Source: Thiohalocapsa sp. PB-PSB1
GTDB lineage: Bacteria > Pseudomonadota > Gammaproteobacteria > Chromatiales > Chromatiaceae
NCBI GenBank assembly: GCA_016745215.1
Contig: CP050890.1
Location: 434,001 to 498,000 of the forward strand
Direction of reading: 5' to 3'
DNA length: 64,000 nucleotides
The position numbers and the translations under genes are program-made. This document shows, one piece after another, positions 46,774 to 56,715 of the stretch. Each line of letters opens with the position of its first letter. Within the stretch, counting starts at the first letter, position 1. The notes under the pieces are model-generated. The model made no database searches. It saw only the letters and a list, made by a program, of their open reading frames with translations, and was not told the DNA's origin.

Positions 46774-47304
46774 TCAGTGCAATTGCTCGGCCGCCCAGAG
46801 CTTTCCGCGCAGACCTATGCCGGTGCTGTAGCCGATCTCTGCAAAGCGGATGCGCCCGGCGCCATCCAACACAAAGCTGGCGGGCACGCCGCGCACGCCC
46901 CATTCCGTCGCAATTTCGCCGTAGGGATCGGCAATGTTGTCGAACGACAGACCCTGCTGTTGCAGGTACCGATGAATCGCCAGGTCGTCGCCGGACTGCA
47001 TGGCGATGGTGATGACCCGGTGGTCGGCACTCAATGCCTCGATGCTGTTCTGCTCCAATGTGCAGATCCTGCACCAAATGGCCCAGAAATGGACCAGAAC
47101 CGGCTGGCCGCGCCAGTCGGACAAGTCGAACGAGCGTGCGCCCGTGGTCTGTGCCCGCAGCTCGGGCGCATTGCCGCTGGCCAATGGGCGAGCCTGGTAC
47201 CACTGAACCGCGAAGTAGATGCATACAATGATGAGCAGGTTCAGCAGTAAGCCCCGCGTTCGATGGCGACCTGGCTGTTTGGATTCAGGGTTGTTTCGGC
47301 GCAT
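46774..47304 (-). CDS. Membrane-anchored thioredoxin-like protein (TlpA/ScsD type)
   Basis: The 176-residue protein has an N-terminal anchor (LLLNLLIIVCIYFAVQWYQA, residues 19-38) and a periplasmic thioredoxin fold. The active site WAIWCRICTLEQNS (CxxC = CRIC, near residue 77) and the cis-proline VRGVPASFVLD (about 139) are present. It likely handles disulfides of exported proteins; ScsD and DsbE/TlpA relatives do this. No cytochrome c maturation genes are nearby. Confidence 0.82.
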   Translation of the reverse strand: MRRNNPESKQPGRHRTRGLLLNLLIIVCIYFAVQWYQARPLASGNAPELRAQTTGARSFDLSDWRGQPVLVHFWAIWCRICTLEQNSIEALSADHRVITIAMQSGDDLAIHRYLQQQGLSFDNIADPYGEIATEWGVRGVPASFVLDGAGRIRFAEIGYSTGIGLRGKLWAAEQLH

Positions 47305-47389
47305 GGGCAGGGGCGATCTCTAAGTGATGGTGCAGAAACAAGCTAAACCGGTTTTTGGCTCGGGTGTTGCCTGCCGACTCATTCGGTAC

Positions 47390-47515
47390 CGCTATCGGCG
47401 TCGCTATCGGTATCGGCGTCGGTATCGAACTGACCAACTCCGATTCCGATAGCGACCCCGATTGCACTCCCCGCCGATGTCTGGATAGCGTTGCATCAGT
47501 TATTCATGAACCGCT
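47390..47515. repeat. Dispersed simple repeat with ATGTCTGGATAGCGTTG tail
   Basis: GATACCGATAGCGA-type hexamers are followed by CCGATGTCTGGATAGCGTTG. The same arrangement occurs at 54430-54510 and partly at 24600-24640. No gene. Confidence 0.6.
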
Positions 47516-47799
47516 ACTAAGCTGTCTGCGCAGCTCAGCGCAGCGTTGGTTGTCGTTCGGGCCTGGAGATGTGCAAGGATGCGAACGGGATTCTGAATAC
47601 CAACCCAGTTTCCAGGGTCGGGATCGGGAACAGCCGGCGCAAGCCATGCTTGCCTTGGTACGGCACGCGGTGTAGCGTTCGCCGCGTTCGATCATGGGGC
47701 GGCGAGTGCGGCGTGGCCGTGCGCAGCCGGCTCTCTCCCTCATCCGCGCTCGGTACAGAAACCGTGCGCAACATGGCCGCGGGATCCGTCACCGGCATC

Positions 47800-49398
47800 A
47801 TGCTGTTCAATTCCTATCAGTTTATCTTGTTGTTTCTGCCGATCGCATTGATCGGCTTTTTCTGGATCGGCCGGTTCGGGCGCGAAGCGGCAATCGGTTG
47901 GCTGGTGTTGGCATCGCTGTTTTTCTATGGCTGGTGGAATCCAGTCTATGTCTGGCTCATCGTTGCTTCAATGCTGGTGAATTTCGGCATTGGCCGACGC
48001 TTGGGTCAGGATCATCAGCGTCGGCGCACTGTCAGCGCGTGTTTGTGGCTGGTGCTCGGTGTGGCCGCCAACCTCGGGCTGCTCGGTTGGTATAAATACG
48101 CAAACTTCGGGGTCGATACTTTCAACGCGTTGGTCGGTACCGAGTTGCAGCTGCATGCGATTCTGTTGCCATTGGCAATCTCGTTTTTTACCTTTCAACA
48201 GATCGCTTATCTGGCGGATGCCTATCAGGGCATTACGCGAGAGTATCGTTTTACGCACTATTTGCTGTTTGTGACTTTCTTCCCGCAGCTGATCGCCGGG
48301 CCGATTGTGCATCATCAGGAAATGTTGCCTCAGTTCATGCGTCCGAATGCATTGCGGCCGCGCCTGCGAGACCTCGCCATCGGATCGACCATCTTTGCCA
48401 TCGGCTTGTTCAAAAAGACGGTGCTCGCCGATGGGGTCGCCGTGTACGCGACCCCGGTGTTCGCTGCTGCCGATGCCGGCAGCCATCTGACTTTGTTGCA
48501 GGCTTGGGGCGGAGCCCTGGCCTATACCTGGCAGCTGTATTTCGATTTTTCCGGCTATTCGGACATGGCCATCGGTGCTGCTCGGCTGTTCGGCATCCGC
48601 CTGCCGCAGAACTTTCACTCGCCGTACAAGGCGGTCAATATCGTCGAGTTCTGGCGCCGCTGGCATATGACATTATCCCGCTTTTTACGCGATTATCTGT
48701 ACATTCCGCTTGGCGGTAATCGACACGGGTCGATCAATCGCTACCGTAATCTGCTGCTCACCATGCTGCTTGGCGGGCTTTGGCACGGTGCCGGCTGGAC
48801 TTTTATACTCTGGGGGGCATTGCACGGTGCCTATCTTGCGATCAATCATGCCTGGGAGCAGGCTTGGCGCCGGCTTGCGCCGGAAACGTTGAATCTGCCA
48901 GGCCCAGCGCGTTTTTTCGCCCATTGCCTCGCTTGGCTGCTGACCTTTATTGCGGTGGTGATCGGCTGGGTGTTTTTCCGCGCCGCGGATGTGGATGCGG
49001 CGCTGGCGATGTTGACGGCTATGTTTGGTTTCAATGGCGTGGCCTTGCCAAATGCCGTCGCGGTCCGCCTGGGCGATTTCTGGGGCCTGCTGTCTGCCTG
49101 GGGTGTGACCAGCTATCTTGGCGGCGGCCAGACTTTCACGATGACCTGGATCTGGGTGATCGCGCTGTCGCCATTGGTACTGATGGCACCGAATTCGCAG
49201 CAGATCATGGCCCGCTTTCGGCCGGTGCTGACGCTCTATTCGGGCCGCCCCGAGCATGAGTTGCGGCTGCTGCCCCGGCGCTGGCGGCCGATCCTGTGGC
49301 GGCCGAGTCGTGGTTTTGCGATCGCCACCGCCGGTGTCGCTGCGCTTGGGTTTCTCGCCCTCAGCAGTCTGTCTGAATTCTTGTACTTTCAATTCTGA
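47800..49398 (+). CDS. MBOAT-family O-acyltransferase (AlgI-like)
   Basis: The 532-residue polytopic protein moves acyl groups, usually acetyl, across the membrane for polysaccharide O-acylation. The ATG at 47800 begins MLFNSYQFILLFLPIAL, the family's usual start. Conserved segments are YFDFSGYSDMAIGAARLFGI, NIVEFWRRWHMTLSRFLRDY and LLGGLWHGAGWTFILWGALH with the catalytic histidine. The next gene, 14 bp downstream, encodes a SGNH-like partner, so the pair likely O-acetylates an exopolysaccharide. Confidence 0.9.
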   Translation: MLFNSYQFILLFLPIALIGFFWIGRFGREAAIGWLVLASLFFYGWWNPVYVWLIVASMLVNFGIGRRLGQDHQRRRTVSACLWLVLGVAANLGLLGWYKYANFGVDTFNALVGTELQLHAILLPLAISFFTFQQIAYLADAYQGITREYRFTHYLLFVTFFPQLIAGPIVHHQEMLPQFMRPNALRPRLRDLAIGSTIFAIGLFKKTVLADGVAVYATPVFAAADAGSHLTLLQAWGGALAYTWQLYFDFSGYSDMAIGAARLFGIRLPQNFHSPYKAVNIVEFWRRWHMTLSRFLRDYLYIPLGGNRHGSINRYRNLLLTMLLGGLWHGAGWTFILWGALHGAYLAINHAWEQAWRRLAPETLNLPGPARFFAHCLAWLLTFIAVVIGWVFFRAADVDAALAMLTAMFGFNGVALPNAVAVRLGDFWGLLSAWGVTSYLGGGQTFTMTWIWVIALSPLVLMAPNSQQIMARFRPVLTLYSGRPEHELRLLPRRWRPILWRPSRGFAIATAGVAALGFLALSSLSEFLYFQF

Positions 49399-49411
49399 GC
49401 GGACCGTTGAA

Positions 49412-50659
49412 ATGGATATGCGCACTGTTTTTCGTCGCTTTCTCGGTACCGCTGCGTTCAGCCTGGCCGCTATGCTCGCATTGGCGGCGGCGTTCAATTG
49501 GCTGCTGGATCCTTATGGAATGTTTGCTAGCCCGCGCATCGCCGGTATCAATGCGGTCAAGCCAGCGGCGGCTGATCGCATTCGCTTCACCAAGCCCTAT
49601 TTTGCCGAGCGGCTACGTCCGCGCACGGTCATCAGCGGCAACTCGCGCCCGGAGTTGGGTTTGGACCCGTCCAGTCCCTGCTGGCTACAGGCGCAACGGC
49701 CGGTGTTCAATGCCGCGGTGCCGGGAGCCAGTGTTGCATTGCAGATCGCAAATGCCGAACATGCGGCGGCCGGCGGCGACCTGGAGCGCATTCTGCTGGG
49801 GCTCGACCTGTTGGATTTTCTGGTTCATCCGGACGCTGATCCGACCCATGTGTACATCGGACCTTTCAACCAGGTCAACCTGCGGGTGTTGGGCAATGGC
49901 TTGCCGAATCCCGCTTATGCCGGCCGCAAGTTTCAGGATCGACTGCAAGCCTTATTCTCATTGAGCACCTTGTCGGATTCGGTGATGACCTTGTTGCAAC
50001 AGCAGGCTAAGCAGGCGCCGACCCGCCGCGCCGACGGCTTCAATCCGGCGCGCGACTATCTACGCATCATCCGTACCGAGGGACAAGCGGTTTTATTTCA
50101 GCAAAAGAACCGGGAACTGGTCCAGCGGCTGGCCCGATCGAGCGCTACCATCTATCAGCGCGGTCTGGCCTGGTCGGCGACATTCGAGACCCTGGACCGA
50201 TTTCTCGAACGTGCCAAAGCGCGCGGAATTCAGGTGGTTTTGTTCATCAACCCTTATCATTTGGATTATCTGACGGCGATGCGCGAGACCGGTCATTGGT
50301 CTGATCTGGAGAACTGGAAGCGCACCCTGCTGCGTCTTGCCGATAGGCACTCGGTTGCCTTATGGGATTTCAATGTCATCAGTCCGGATACCACCGAGCC
50401 GCCGCCATTGCCTGGGGATCGTCGCTCCATGCTGCGTTGGTTCTGGGAGCCGGCCCATTATCGCGCGGCTTATGGCGAGCGTATGCTGGCAGGTCTGCTC
50501 GGGCGCGATTGCGCCTCCAATCCTATGCAGGGCGGCGGAGCGGTCGGTGTCCGGTTGCAGGCAAGCACCCTGGACGGACAGCTCGCCAGATTACGGCGCG
50601 ATCTGGATGCCTATTTGCGCTCGCATCCGGCGGCATTGCAGCGTATCCGCAAACCCTGA
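49412..50659 (+). CDS. SGNH-like O-acyltransferase partner, membrane-anchored
   Basis: The 415-residue protein has one N-terminal helix (FSLAAMLALAAAFNWLLDPYG) and a periplasmic domain. TVISGNSRPELGLDP (about residue 71) fits SGNH block I, with Ser in GNSR as possible nucleophile. FWEPAHYRAAYGERML near residue 352 may provide the His of the last block. AlgJ/AlgX-type partners complete the acyl transfer begun by MBOAT proteins. Co-transcribed with the MBOAT gene. Confidence 0.7.
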   Translation: MDMRTVFRRFLGTAAFSLAAMLALAAAFNWLLDPYGMFASPRIAGINAVKPAAADRIRFTKPYFAERLRPRTVISGNSRPELGLDPSSPCWLQAQRPVFNAAVPGASVALQIANAEHAAAGGDLERILLGLDLLDFLVHPDADPTHVYIGPFNQVNLRVLGNGLPNPAYAGRKFQDRLQALFSLSTLSDSVMTLLQQQAKQAPTRRADGFNPARDYLRIIRTEGQAVLFQQKNRELVQRLARSSATIYQRGLAWSATFETLDRFLERAKARGIQVVLFINPYHLDYLTAMRETGHWSDLENWKRTLLRLADRHSVALWDFNVISPDTTEPPPLPGDRRSMLRWFWEPAHYRAAYGERMLAGLLGRDCASNPMQGGGAVGVRLQASTLDGQLARLRRDLDAYLRSHPAALQRIRKP

Positions 50660-50809
50660 TGCCCTGGCTGGCGCCAGCGCTGCGATCGGAACCGACTGTG
50701 TCAGGTTCCAAATCGGCGTGCTTCGAATCGAACGCGGTGCAGCTGATTGGAAATCCGATGTACTCGCCGTCACTCTCTGACCATATCCGCGCATTCTGGA
50801 GCCTCTGCG

Positions 50810-52999
50810 ATGACCAAGACGACTGTTAAGGAGCAGGACGCCACCGTTCGAGCCAATCATGATTCCAGCCAATCTGCAGGCCACAGGGCGAATCGACTGG
50901 CTGACACCACGAGCCCCTATTTACAACAGCATGCCTCTAATCCAGTCGACTGGTGGCCCTGGTGCGAGGAAGCCTTAGCCCTCGCGCGCGAGCAGGACAA
51001 ACCGATTTTGCTGTCCGTGGGCTACTCGGCCTGCCACTGGTGTCATGTCATGGCTCACGAATCTTTCGAGGATGCCGCCACCGCCGAGGTCATGAATCGG
51101 CTGTTCGTCAACATCAAGGTTGACCGGGAAGAGCGCCCGGATATCGATAAGATCTACCAAACCGCTCACCAATTGCTGGCCCAGCGTCCCGGCGGCTGGC
51201 CGCTGACGGTTTTTTTGACTCCGGACGATCAGAAACCCTTTTTCGCTGGCACCTATTTTCCAAACCAACCCCGCCATGGGCTGCCCGCATTTGCTCAGCT
51301 GATCGCCAGTGTCGAACTCGCCTACCGTGAGCAGCGCGACTCCATCCGTAGGCAAAACACGGCGCTGATGGACGCGCTCGAGCAACTGGAACCCATTCCT
51401 GACGACAGGATTCCAGATGCGGCACCGCTGGAGGGCGCGCGGCGCCAGCTCGCCGGCAGCTTCGATGCAACCAACGGCGGCTTTGGACGGGCGCCGAAGT
51501 TCCCGCATCCGACCAATCTGGAGTTTCTGTTCCGGCACTGGGCGGCGACCCTAGTGGATGATCCTGAAGACAACCCGGCTGCTGACCAATCCAGCGTCTA
51601 TGCGCCGAATCCTGGCGATGTCAAGGCATTGCACATGGCGCGCTTCACGCTGGAGCGTATGATCCGCGGCGGCATTAATGACCAGCTGCGCGGCGGCTTC
51701 TGTCGCTACTCGGTGGACGATTACTGGATGATCCCGCATTTCGAAAAGATGCTCTATGACAACGGCCCCTTGCTTTGCCTGTGCTGTGACGCCTGGCAAA
51801 TCAGTCAACCGGCAGACGATGCTCGACTCTTCCGTGACGCCGCCGAGGCCACCGCGGATTGGGTCATGGCCGAGATGCAATCGCCGGAAGGTGGCTATTA
51901 CAGCACCCTGGATGCCGACAGCGAAGGCGAGGAAGGACGTTTCTACGTCTGGGATCGGGCCGAGGTTGCAGCACTGCTGGAACCGGCCGAGTACGACTTG
52001 ATTGCGCCATTGTACGGCTTGGATCAAACGCCGAACTTCGAGGGTAAATGGCATCTGCACGGCTACCGTCGTCTGGAGGAGAGCGCAGCCGAACAGCAGC
52101 TGCCCCTGGAGCAGGCGTATACGCTGCTTGCCAGCGCCAAGGCGAAATTATTGCTCGCGCGCGAGCAGCGCGTGCGCCCAGCGCGCGACGACAAGATACT
52201 GACCTCGTGGAATGCGCTGATGATCAAGGCGATGGCTCGCAGCGCGCGGGTGCTGGGCCGGGATGACTGTCTTGCTTCCGCCGAGCAGGCGCTCGAGTTT
52301 ATCCGCACCCGGCTATGGCAGTCCGACAAGCTGGCCGACGGCCGCTTGCTGGCCACATACAAAGACCATAAGGCGCATCTGAACGCCTATCTGGACGACT
52401 ATGCTCTGCTGCTCGATGCTCTGCTGGAGTTATTGCAGACACGCTGGAAGAGGGCGGATCTGGATCTGGCCATTGCGTTGGCCGAGCGCTTGCTGGCGCA
52501 ATTCTCGGATGTCGAACAGGGCGGCTTTTTCTTCACCTCCGCCGATCATGAGACCCTGATCCAGCGCCCGAAACCCTTGGGTGACGAGGCCATGCCTTCT
52601 GGCAACGGCGTTGCCGCTCGGGCATTGCAACGGCTGGGTCATTTGCTCGGTGAAAGCCGCTATCTGGATGCGGTGCATGCAACCCTGAGATTCGCCGCGG
52701 TACCGATACGACGCATCCCCGATGCCCATGCCAGCCTGCTGATGGCGCTGGATGAATATCTGAATCCCCCTGAGATCATCATCATTCGTGGCAACGACGA
52801 ATCCCTGCGCACCTGGCAGACGACGGCTCAGCAAGGCTACCGACCGCGTCGGCTGGTGTTGGCCATTCCCGCCGATGAGCCGGACTTGCCTGGCACATTG
52901 TCGGCGATGCACGCGGGCGATGGCGTATGTGCTTATCATTGCCGCGGCCTGCACTGCGAGGCGCCGCTCAGGTCACTCGACGAGTTGGCAAAAATCTGA
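50810..52999 (+). CDS. DUF255 thioredoxin-domain protein (YyaL/SPATA20-like)
   Basis: The 729-residue product has the family layout: an N-terminal thioredoxin-like domain with SVGYSACHWCHVMAHESFED (CxxC) and VDREERPDIDKIY, then an (alpha/alpha)6 barrel with EKMLYDNGPLLCLCCDAW, DADSEGEEGRFYVWDRAEV and DDKILTSWNALMIKAMARSA. Its biochemical function is not settled. ATG 50810 is chosen because homology begins about 25 residues later and the upstream extension is nonsense. Confidence 0.9.
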   Translation: MTKTTVKEQDATVRANHDSSQSAGHRANRLADTTSPYLQQHASNPVDWWPWCEEALALAREQDKPILLSVGYSACHWCHVMAHESFEDAATAEVMNRLFVNIKVDREERPDIDKIYQTAHQLLAQRPGGWPLTVFLTPDDQKPFFAGTYFPNQPRHGLPAFAQLIASVELAYREQRDSIRRQNTALMDALEQLEPIPDDRIPDAAPLEGARRQLAGSFDATNGGFGRAPKFPHPTNLEFLFRHWAATLVDDPEDNPAADQSSVYAPNPGDVKALHMARFTLERMIRGGINDQLRGGFCRYSVDDYWMIPHFEKMLYDNGPLLCLCCDAWQISQPADDARLFRDAAEATADWVMAEMQSPEGGYYSTLDADSEGEEGRFYVWDRAEVAALLEPAEYDLIAPLYGLDQTPNFEGKWHLHGYRRLEESAAEQQLPLEQAYTLLASAKAKLLLAREQRVRPARDDKILTSWNALMIKAMARSARVLGRDDCLASAEQALEFIRTRLWQSDKLADGRLLATYKDHKAHLNAYLDDYALLLDALLELLQTRWKRADLDLAIALAERLLAQFSDVEQGGFFFTSADHETLIQRPKPLGDEAMPSGNGVAARALQRLGHLLGESRYLDAVHATLRFAAVPIRRIPDAHASLLMALDEYLNPPEIIIIRGNDESLRTWQTTAQQGYRPRRLVLAIPADEPDLPGTLSAMHAGDGVCAYHCRGLHCEAPLRSLDELAKI

Positions 53000-53264
53000 G
53001 CATTTGGCTCTGATGCGAACGCGAGATGGCGTGTTCAGCGATGCGGCCGGAGACGTTGATATCGTCTCCTCGCTGTATGCAAATGCCATCGGCAACGGGA
53101 ATGCCCTAGGCCGACGCCGTGGATTTGACAGGCGGTTGCGGACAGCGCTGAAATGAACAGCCGAAAGCCTGCAGGCGCTCCGGGGTATTGGCTGATCAGT
53201 CCAGCCGCCAGCGAACTACAGGTCGTTGCGGAGCGACTGTTATGAGCTGCATCGGCCATCGGTC

Positions 53265-54326
53265 TCAACCGAGGTCGCAACGAATCCAGCGCATCAGATT
53301 CGCTCCGTCGCTAACGGCGACGCCAATCTGATGTCGCATGGCCAGCTCGTCAGCATAGCCGCCTGGTGTTTCGTTAGCCCCGACATAATAAAGGCGCCAG
53401 CTGCCGTCCGACATGGGAACTGCACAGGGAGTGCCGACCGCGAATGCATCCCACCGACCGGAGCCGCGGGGGGCGTGGGCAAATACCGAACCGTCGCTCT
53501 CATGGCCCGGTATCCGCGTCCAGCGCAGGCCATCCTCGGACTCGGCAAGACCGATGGAACGATAGCCATCGGCGCGCACGCCTTCGTAGAACATCAACCA
53601 GCGCCCTTGGTGACGCAGGACATGGCGAGTGCCGACGCCGAGGGCGTCGAAGGCGCCGGCTTCCCCTGGTCCGAAGACCTCGCCGCGCCGGGTCCATTCC
53701 AGCTGGTCGGCAGATTCGGCAACGCCGACCACGAACAGCATGCGCTTTGCATCCAGACTGTGGTAATACATCCGCCAGCGCCCATCGTCCAGCGCAAGCA
53801 CCTGTGGCCAGGCGCAGGTTGCCGAGTCGAAGGTTCCAGGAGCGCCGAGATCCAACAGCGCGCCTCGATGGGCGCCATCCTGGCGCTGCCAGTGCACGCC
53901 ATCGGTCGACAGGGCGCAGCCGATGCGTAATTGTAGGCCCTTGGCCTCGAAGCGGCCGAAGCGCTGCCGCGTATGATCGCCGCCGAAGTACCAAAGCCGA
54001 TAGGTTCCGTCCGTCAAGGTTACATCACCGACGCCGACGTGCGCCGAGTCAAAGCGCGCCGGATCGGCATGCGGCTCGAACACGGCACCGCCGGTGAGCG
54101 GTCCCAACACGCGCTGCCAATGCAGACCGTCATTGGAGCGGGCCAGCCCGACACGGCCAGTGGGTAAATTAATCTCCCGATCAAAACTGCGATCGCGCCC
54201 GTAGTACCACATCCGCCAGGTGCCGTCGGGCAGCGACCTGACCCGAGGTCCCGACACCCGCTCGTCATCCCAGGCGCCAGGGGGGCCAGGCGGAAACATC
54301 AGGCCGAGGTGGTGGTAAGTGGACAT
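53265..54326 (-). CDS. Five-bladed beta-propeller, GH43/GH32-like protein
   Basis: The 353-residue protein is built from repeated blades with Asp and Trp motifs: DGTWRMWYYGRDRSFD, DGTYRLWYFGGDHT, DGRWRMYYHSLDAK, QGRWLMFYEG and DGSWRLYYVGANE, each followed by an LARSNDGLHWQR-type strand. This is typical of glycosidase-like propellers (GH43/32/68/130 folds). No signal peptide. The substrate is unclear and catalytic acids cannot be assigned with confidence. It is isolated and convergent with the YyaL-like gene. Confidence 0.75.
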   Translation of the reverse strand: MSTYHHLGLMFPPGPPGAWDDERVSGPRVRSLPDGTWRMWYYGRDRSFDREINLPTGRVGLARSNDGLHWQRVLGPLTGGAVFEPHADPARFDSAHVGVGDVTLTDGTYRLWYFGGDHTRQRFGRFEAKGLQLRIGCALSTDGVHWQRQDGAHRGALLDLGAPGTFDSATCAWPQVLALDDGRWRMYYHSLDAKRMLFVVGVAESADQLEWTRRGEVFGPGEAGAFDALGVGTRHVLRHQGRWLMFYEGVRADGYRSIGLAESEDGLRWTRIPGHESDGSVFAHAPRGSGRWDAFAVGTPCAVPMSDGSWRLYYVGANETPGGYADELAMRHQIGVAVSDGANLMRWIRCDLG

Positions 54327-54424
54327 CATCGTCTCCAGCGGGTGATTTGTACTTCGACCTGGTGCTGCCTGCGTAGAATGTGCGGCTATTCAGCCAGAAT
54401 CAATCATGACCGAATGGCATAGGG

Positions 54425-54525
54425 CGTTTTCTCTCTCGATTCCGATTCCGATTCCGATAGCGATCCCGACCCCGATTGCACTGTGCCGATGTCTGGATAG
54501 CGTTGTACAGGTTATGAGAGAAACA
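54425..54525. repeat. Dispersed simple repeat, further copy
   Basis: GATTCCGATTCCGATAGCGA hexamers followed by GTGCCGATGTCTGGATAGCG, as at 47390-47515. Confidence 0.6.
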
Positions 54526-54702
54526 TACCGGAATTCGCCTGAGCTTGTTGCCACAGCAGATGTCGATTGGTCGGCATTTGCGATAGATCTAGCATAGCTT
54601 GAATGCATGAGCCTATGTACCCGGCATCGTATAAGGGCATAATCGGACATGGCCTTTGGCCGAAAACCTGACCTTGCGCTCATAGCGCTGTATGATTAGC
54701 CG

Positions 54703-54948
54703 ATGATTGATCCACGCCCAATGGTTACCCAAACAGCAGCAGAAACAGATGTCGATGCCATCGCTGAATTGCAGATGCGAATCACCTACCTGGAGGACGA
54801 GATCCAGCATTTGAACCAGGTACTGGAGAAGCAGCGCGTGCTGCTCGATCAGCACAGAACACAGATGGATGCGCTACAGGGGCTGCTGGCCTCGCTGCTC
54901 CGAAGCCAGGGCGAACCAGCCCCGGAGAGTCTGCCGCCGCATTATTGA
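54703..54948 (+). CDS. slyX: SlyX-family coiled-coil protein
   Basis: The 81-residue protein has the SlyX pattern: AELQMRITYLEDEIQHLNQV followed by a second coiled-coil heptad stretch and a Pro-rich end (APESLPPHY). SlyX is a short cytoplasmic coiled coil of unknown function, often near slyD. Here it precedes the iminopeptidase gene. Confidence 0.88.
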   Translation: MIDPRPMVTQTAAETDVDAIAELQMRITYLEDEIQHLNQVLEKQRVLLDQHRTQMDALQGLLASLLRSQGEPAPESLPPHY

Positions 54949-55099
54949 TCTGCCGCCTGTCGATGCGCCGGCAGATGTTCTACGCTCAAACAAGCAAGCT
55001 CGAGCAATCCTCGAGCAATCAATGCCTCAACTAACACTTGGATGTATTGATGCGCCACGCATTGTTACCTGTTTTCGCTTCGTCAGGAAGTCGACACTC

Positions 55100-56065
55100 A
55101 TGACCCCTCCGCAATCCGAAAATCCGCTTTATCCGGCCATTGAGCCCTTTTCCACGCATCGCCTGCCGGTACCTGGTGGCCATGAACTCTATATTGAAGA
55201 ATCCGGCCATGCTGCCGGCATCCCGGCGCTGTTTCTGCATGGTGGCCCGGGGGCGGGCTGCGGATCATCGCACCGGCGCTTTTTCGACCCCGCGCGCTAT
55301 CGGATCGTACTGTTCGACCAGCGCGGCAGCGGTCGTTCTCGACCACATGCGGGTTTGCAGCACAACAGGACCCAGGATCTGGTGGAAGACATCGAGCGCG
55401 TGCGCGAGTTGCTTGGTATCGACCGCTGGTTGGTGTTCGGCGGTTCCTGGGGCTCAACCCTTGGCCTCGCCTATGCCGAGACCTATCCGCAGCGGGTAAC
55501 CGCGTTGGTTCTGCGCGGCATCTTTTTGTGCCGACCGTGGGAGATCGACTGGTTTTACCAACAAGGTGCGAGCTGGATCTTTCCGGACCATTGGCAGGCA
55601 TTTCTGGCGCCCATCCCAAAAGCCGAGCATGGCGATCTGCTGCATGCCTACCATCAGCGCCTGACCGGTGACCAGAAGGCGGTGAAGCTCGAAGCCGCTA
55701 TCGCTTGGTCCATCTGGGAAGCGCGCTGTGCGACGCTGCTGCCAAATGCCGAAATCCGCGCCAATTTTGCCGATGCGCACACGGCTCTCAGTTTGGCCCG
55801 CATCGAATGCCATTATTTTGTCAACCAAGCCTTCCTGGAACCTGATCAATTGCTGCGTGACGCGGCTCGACTGCAGGACATTCCCGGGGTCATCGTGCAC
55901 GGCCGCTATGATCTGATTTGCCCGCTGCAATCAGCCTGGGAACTACATCAGGCCTGGCCGCAGGCGGATTTTCAGATTATCCCGGATGCTGGGCATGCTG
56001 CCTTCGAACCAGGCATCGCCAAGGCGCTGGTGGCGGCAACGGATCGTTTTGCCGATGCACTGTAA
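55100..56065 (+). CDS. pip: Proline iminopeptidase
   Basis: The 321-residue alpha/beta-hydrolase (peptidase family S33) removes N-terminal proline from peptides. HGGPGAGCGSSHRRFFDP gives the oxyanion HGGPG. FGGSWGSTLGLAYAE holds the nucleophile Ser, VIVHGRYDLICP the Asp, and DAGHAAFEP the His. The length is typical. ATG 55100 begins the domain; the earlier open frame overlaps slyX and is not homologous. Confidence 0.93.
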   Translation: MTPPQSENPLYPAIEPFSTHRLPVPGGHELYIEESGHAAGIPALFLHGGPGAGCGSSHRRFFDPARYRIVLFDQRGSGRSRPHAGLQHNRTQDLVEDIERVRELLGIDRWLVFGGSWGSTLGLAYAETYPQRVTALVLRGIFLCRPWEIDWFYQQGASWIFPDHWQAFLAPIPKAEHGDLLHAYHQRLTGDQKAVKLEAAIAWSIWEARCATLLPNAEIRANFADAHTALSLARIECHYFVNQAFLEPDQLLRDAARLQDIPGVIVHGRYDLICPLQSAWELHQAWPQADFQIIPDAGHAAFEPGIAKALVAATDRFADAL

Positions 56066-56122
56066 ACCATTGTGCTTGCTGGGCCGGCTTGGTCGCAACC
56101 CGCTCGGCAGCATTGACCTGGC

Positions 56123-56563
56123 ATGATCGGCCTATTGCAACGTGTCAGCGCGGCGCATGTGGAGGTCGACGGCGTCACCATCGGCGCCATTGGCCAGGGA
56201 CTGCTTGTGTTGGTCGGAGTGCAGAAGGGCGATGACGAGACCCGGGCCGAACGCCTATTGCAACGCTTGCTGAGCTATCGTGTGTTTGCCGACGATAATG
56301 GCCGAATGAACCTGAGCCTGCGCAACATTCGCGACGGCGGGCTACTGCTGGTACCGCAGTTCACATTGGCGGCGGACACCCGCAAGGGCACCCGTGCCAG
56401 CTTCACCTCCGCGGCCCCGCCAGCGCAAGGCGAGCATCTATACGATCTGCTGGTGCAACGCGCCCGCGCCGAGCACTGCGAGGTGGCGAGCGGACGCTTC
56501 GGTGCGGATATGCAGGTGCATCTGATCAACGACGGACCGGTCACTTTTTGGATCGAGACCTGA
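56123..56563 (+). CDS. dtd: D-aminoacyl-tRNA deacylase
   Basis: The 146-residue protein cleaves D-amino acids from tRNA. The two family motifs are present: LVPQFTLAADTRKGTRASFT (SQxxLxA region) and INDGPVTFWIE (NxGPVT). It lies 57 bp after the iminopeptidase gene on the same strand, so they are probably co-transcribed. Confidence 0.95.
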   Translation: MIGLLQRVSAAHVEVDGVTIGAIGQGLLVLVGVQKGDDETRAERLLQRLLSYRVFADDNGRMNLSLRNIRDGGLLLVPQFTLAADTRKGTRASFTSAAPPAQGEHLYDLLVQRARAEHCEVASGRFGADMQVHLINDGPVTFWIET

Positions 56564-56715
56564 TCTTATAGGGTGCTGCCTGCGCAAAACGTTCAGTTAT
56601 TCAACCAGCATGAAGTTTGATTCATATTCTTTGAAGGTTGCGTCCAGCAAATAGTCGTCCAGCAAACATCCGGCCAGTCAACATCAGGTTTCTCACGTCC
56701 TGATGAACAGTGGCC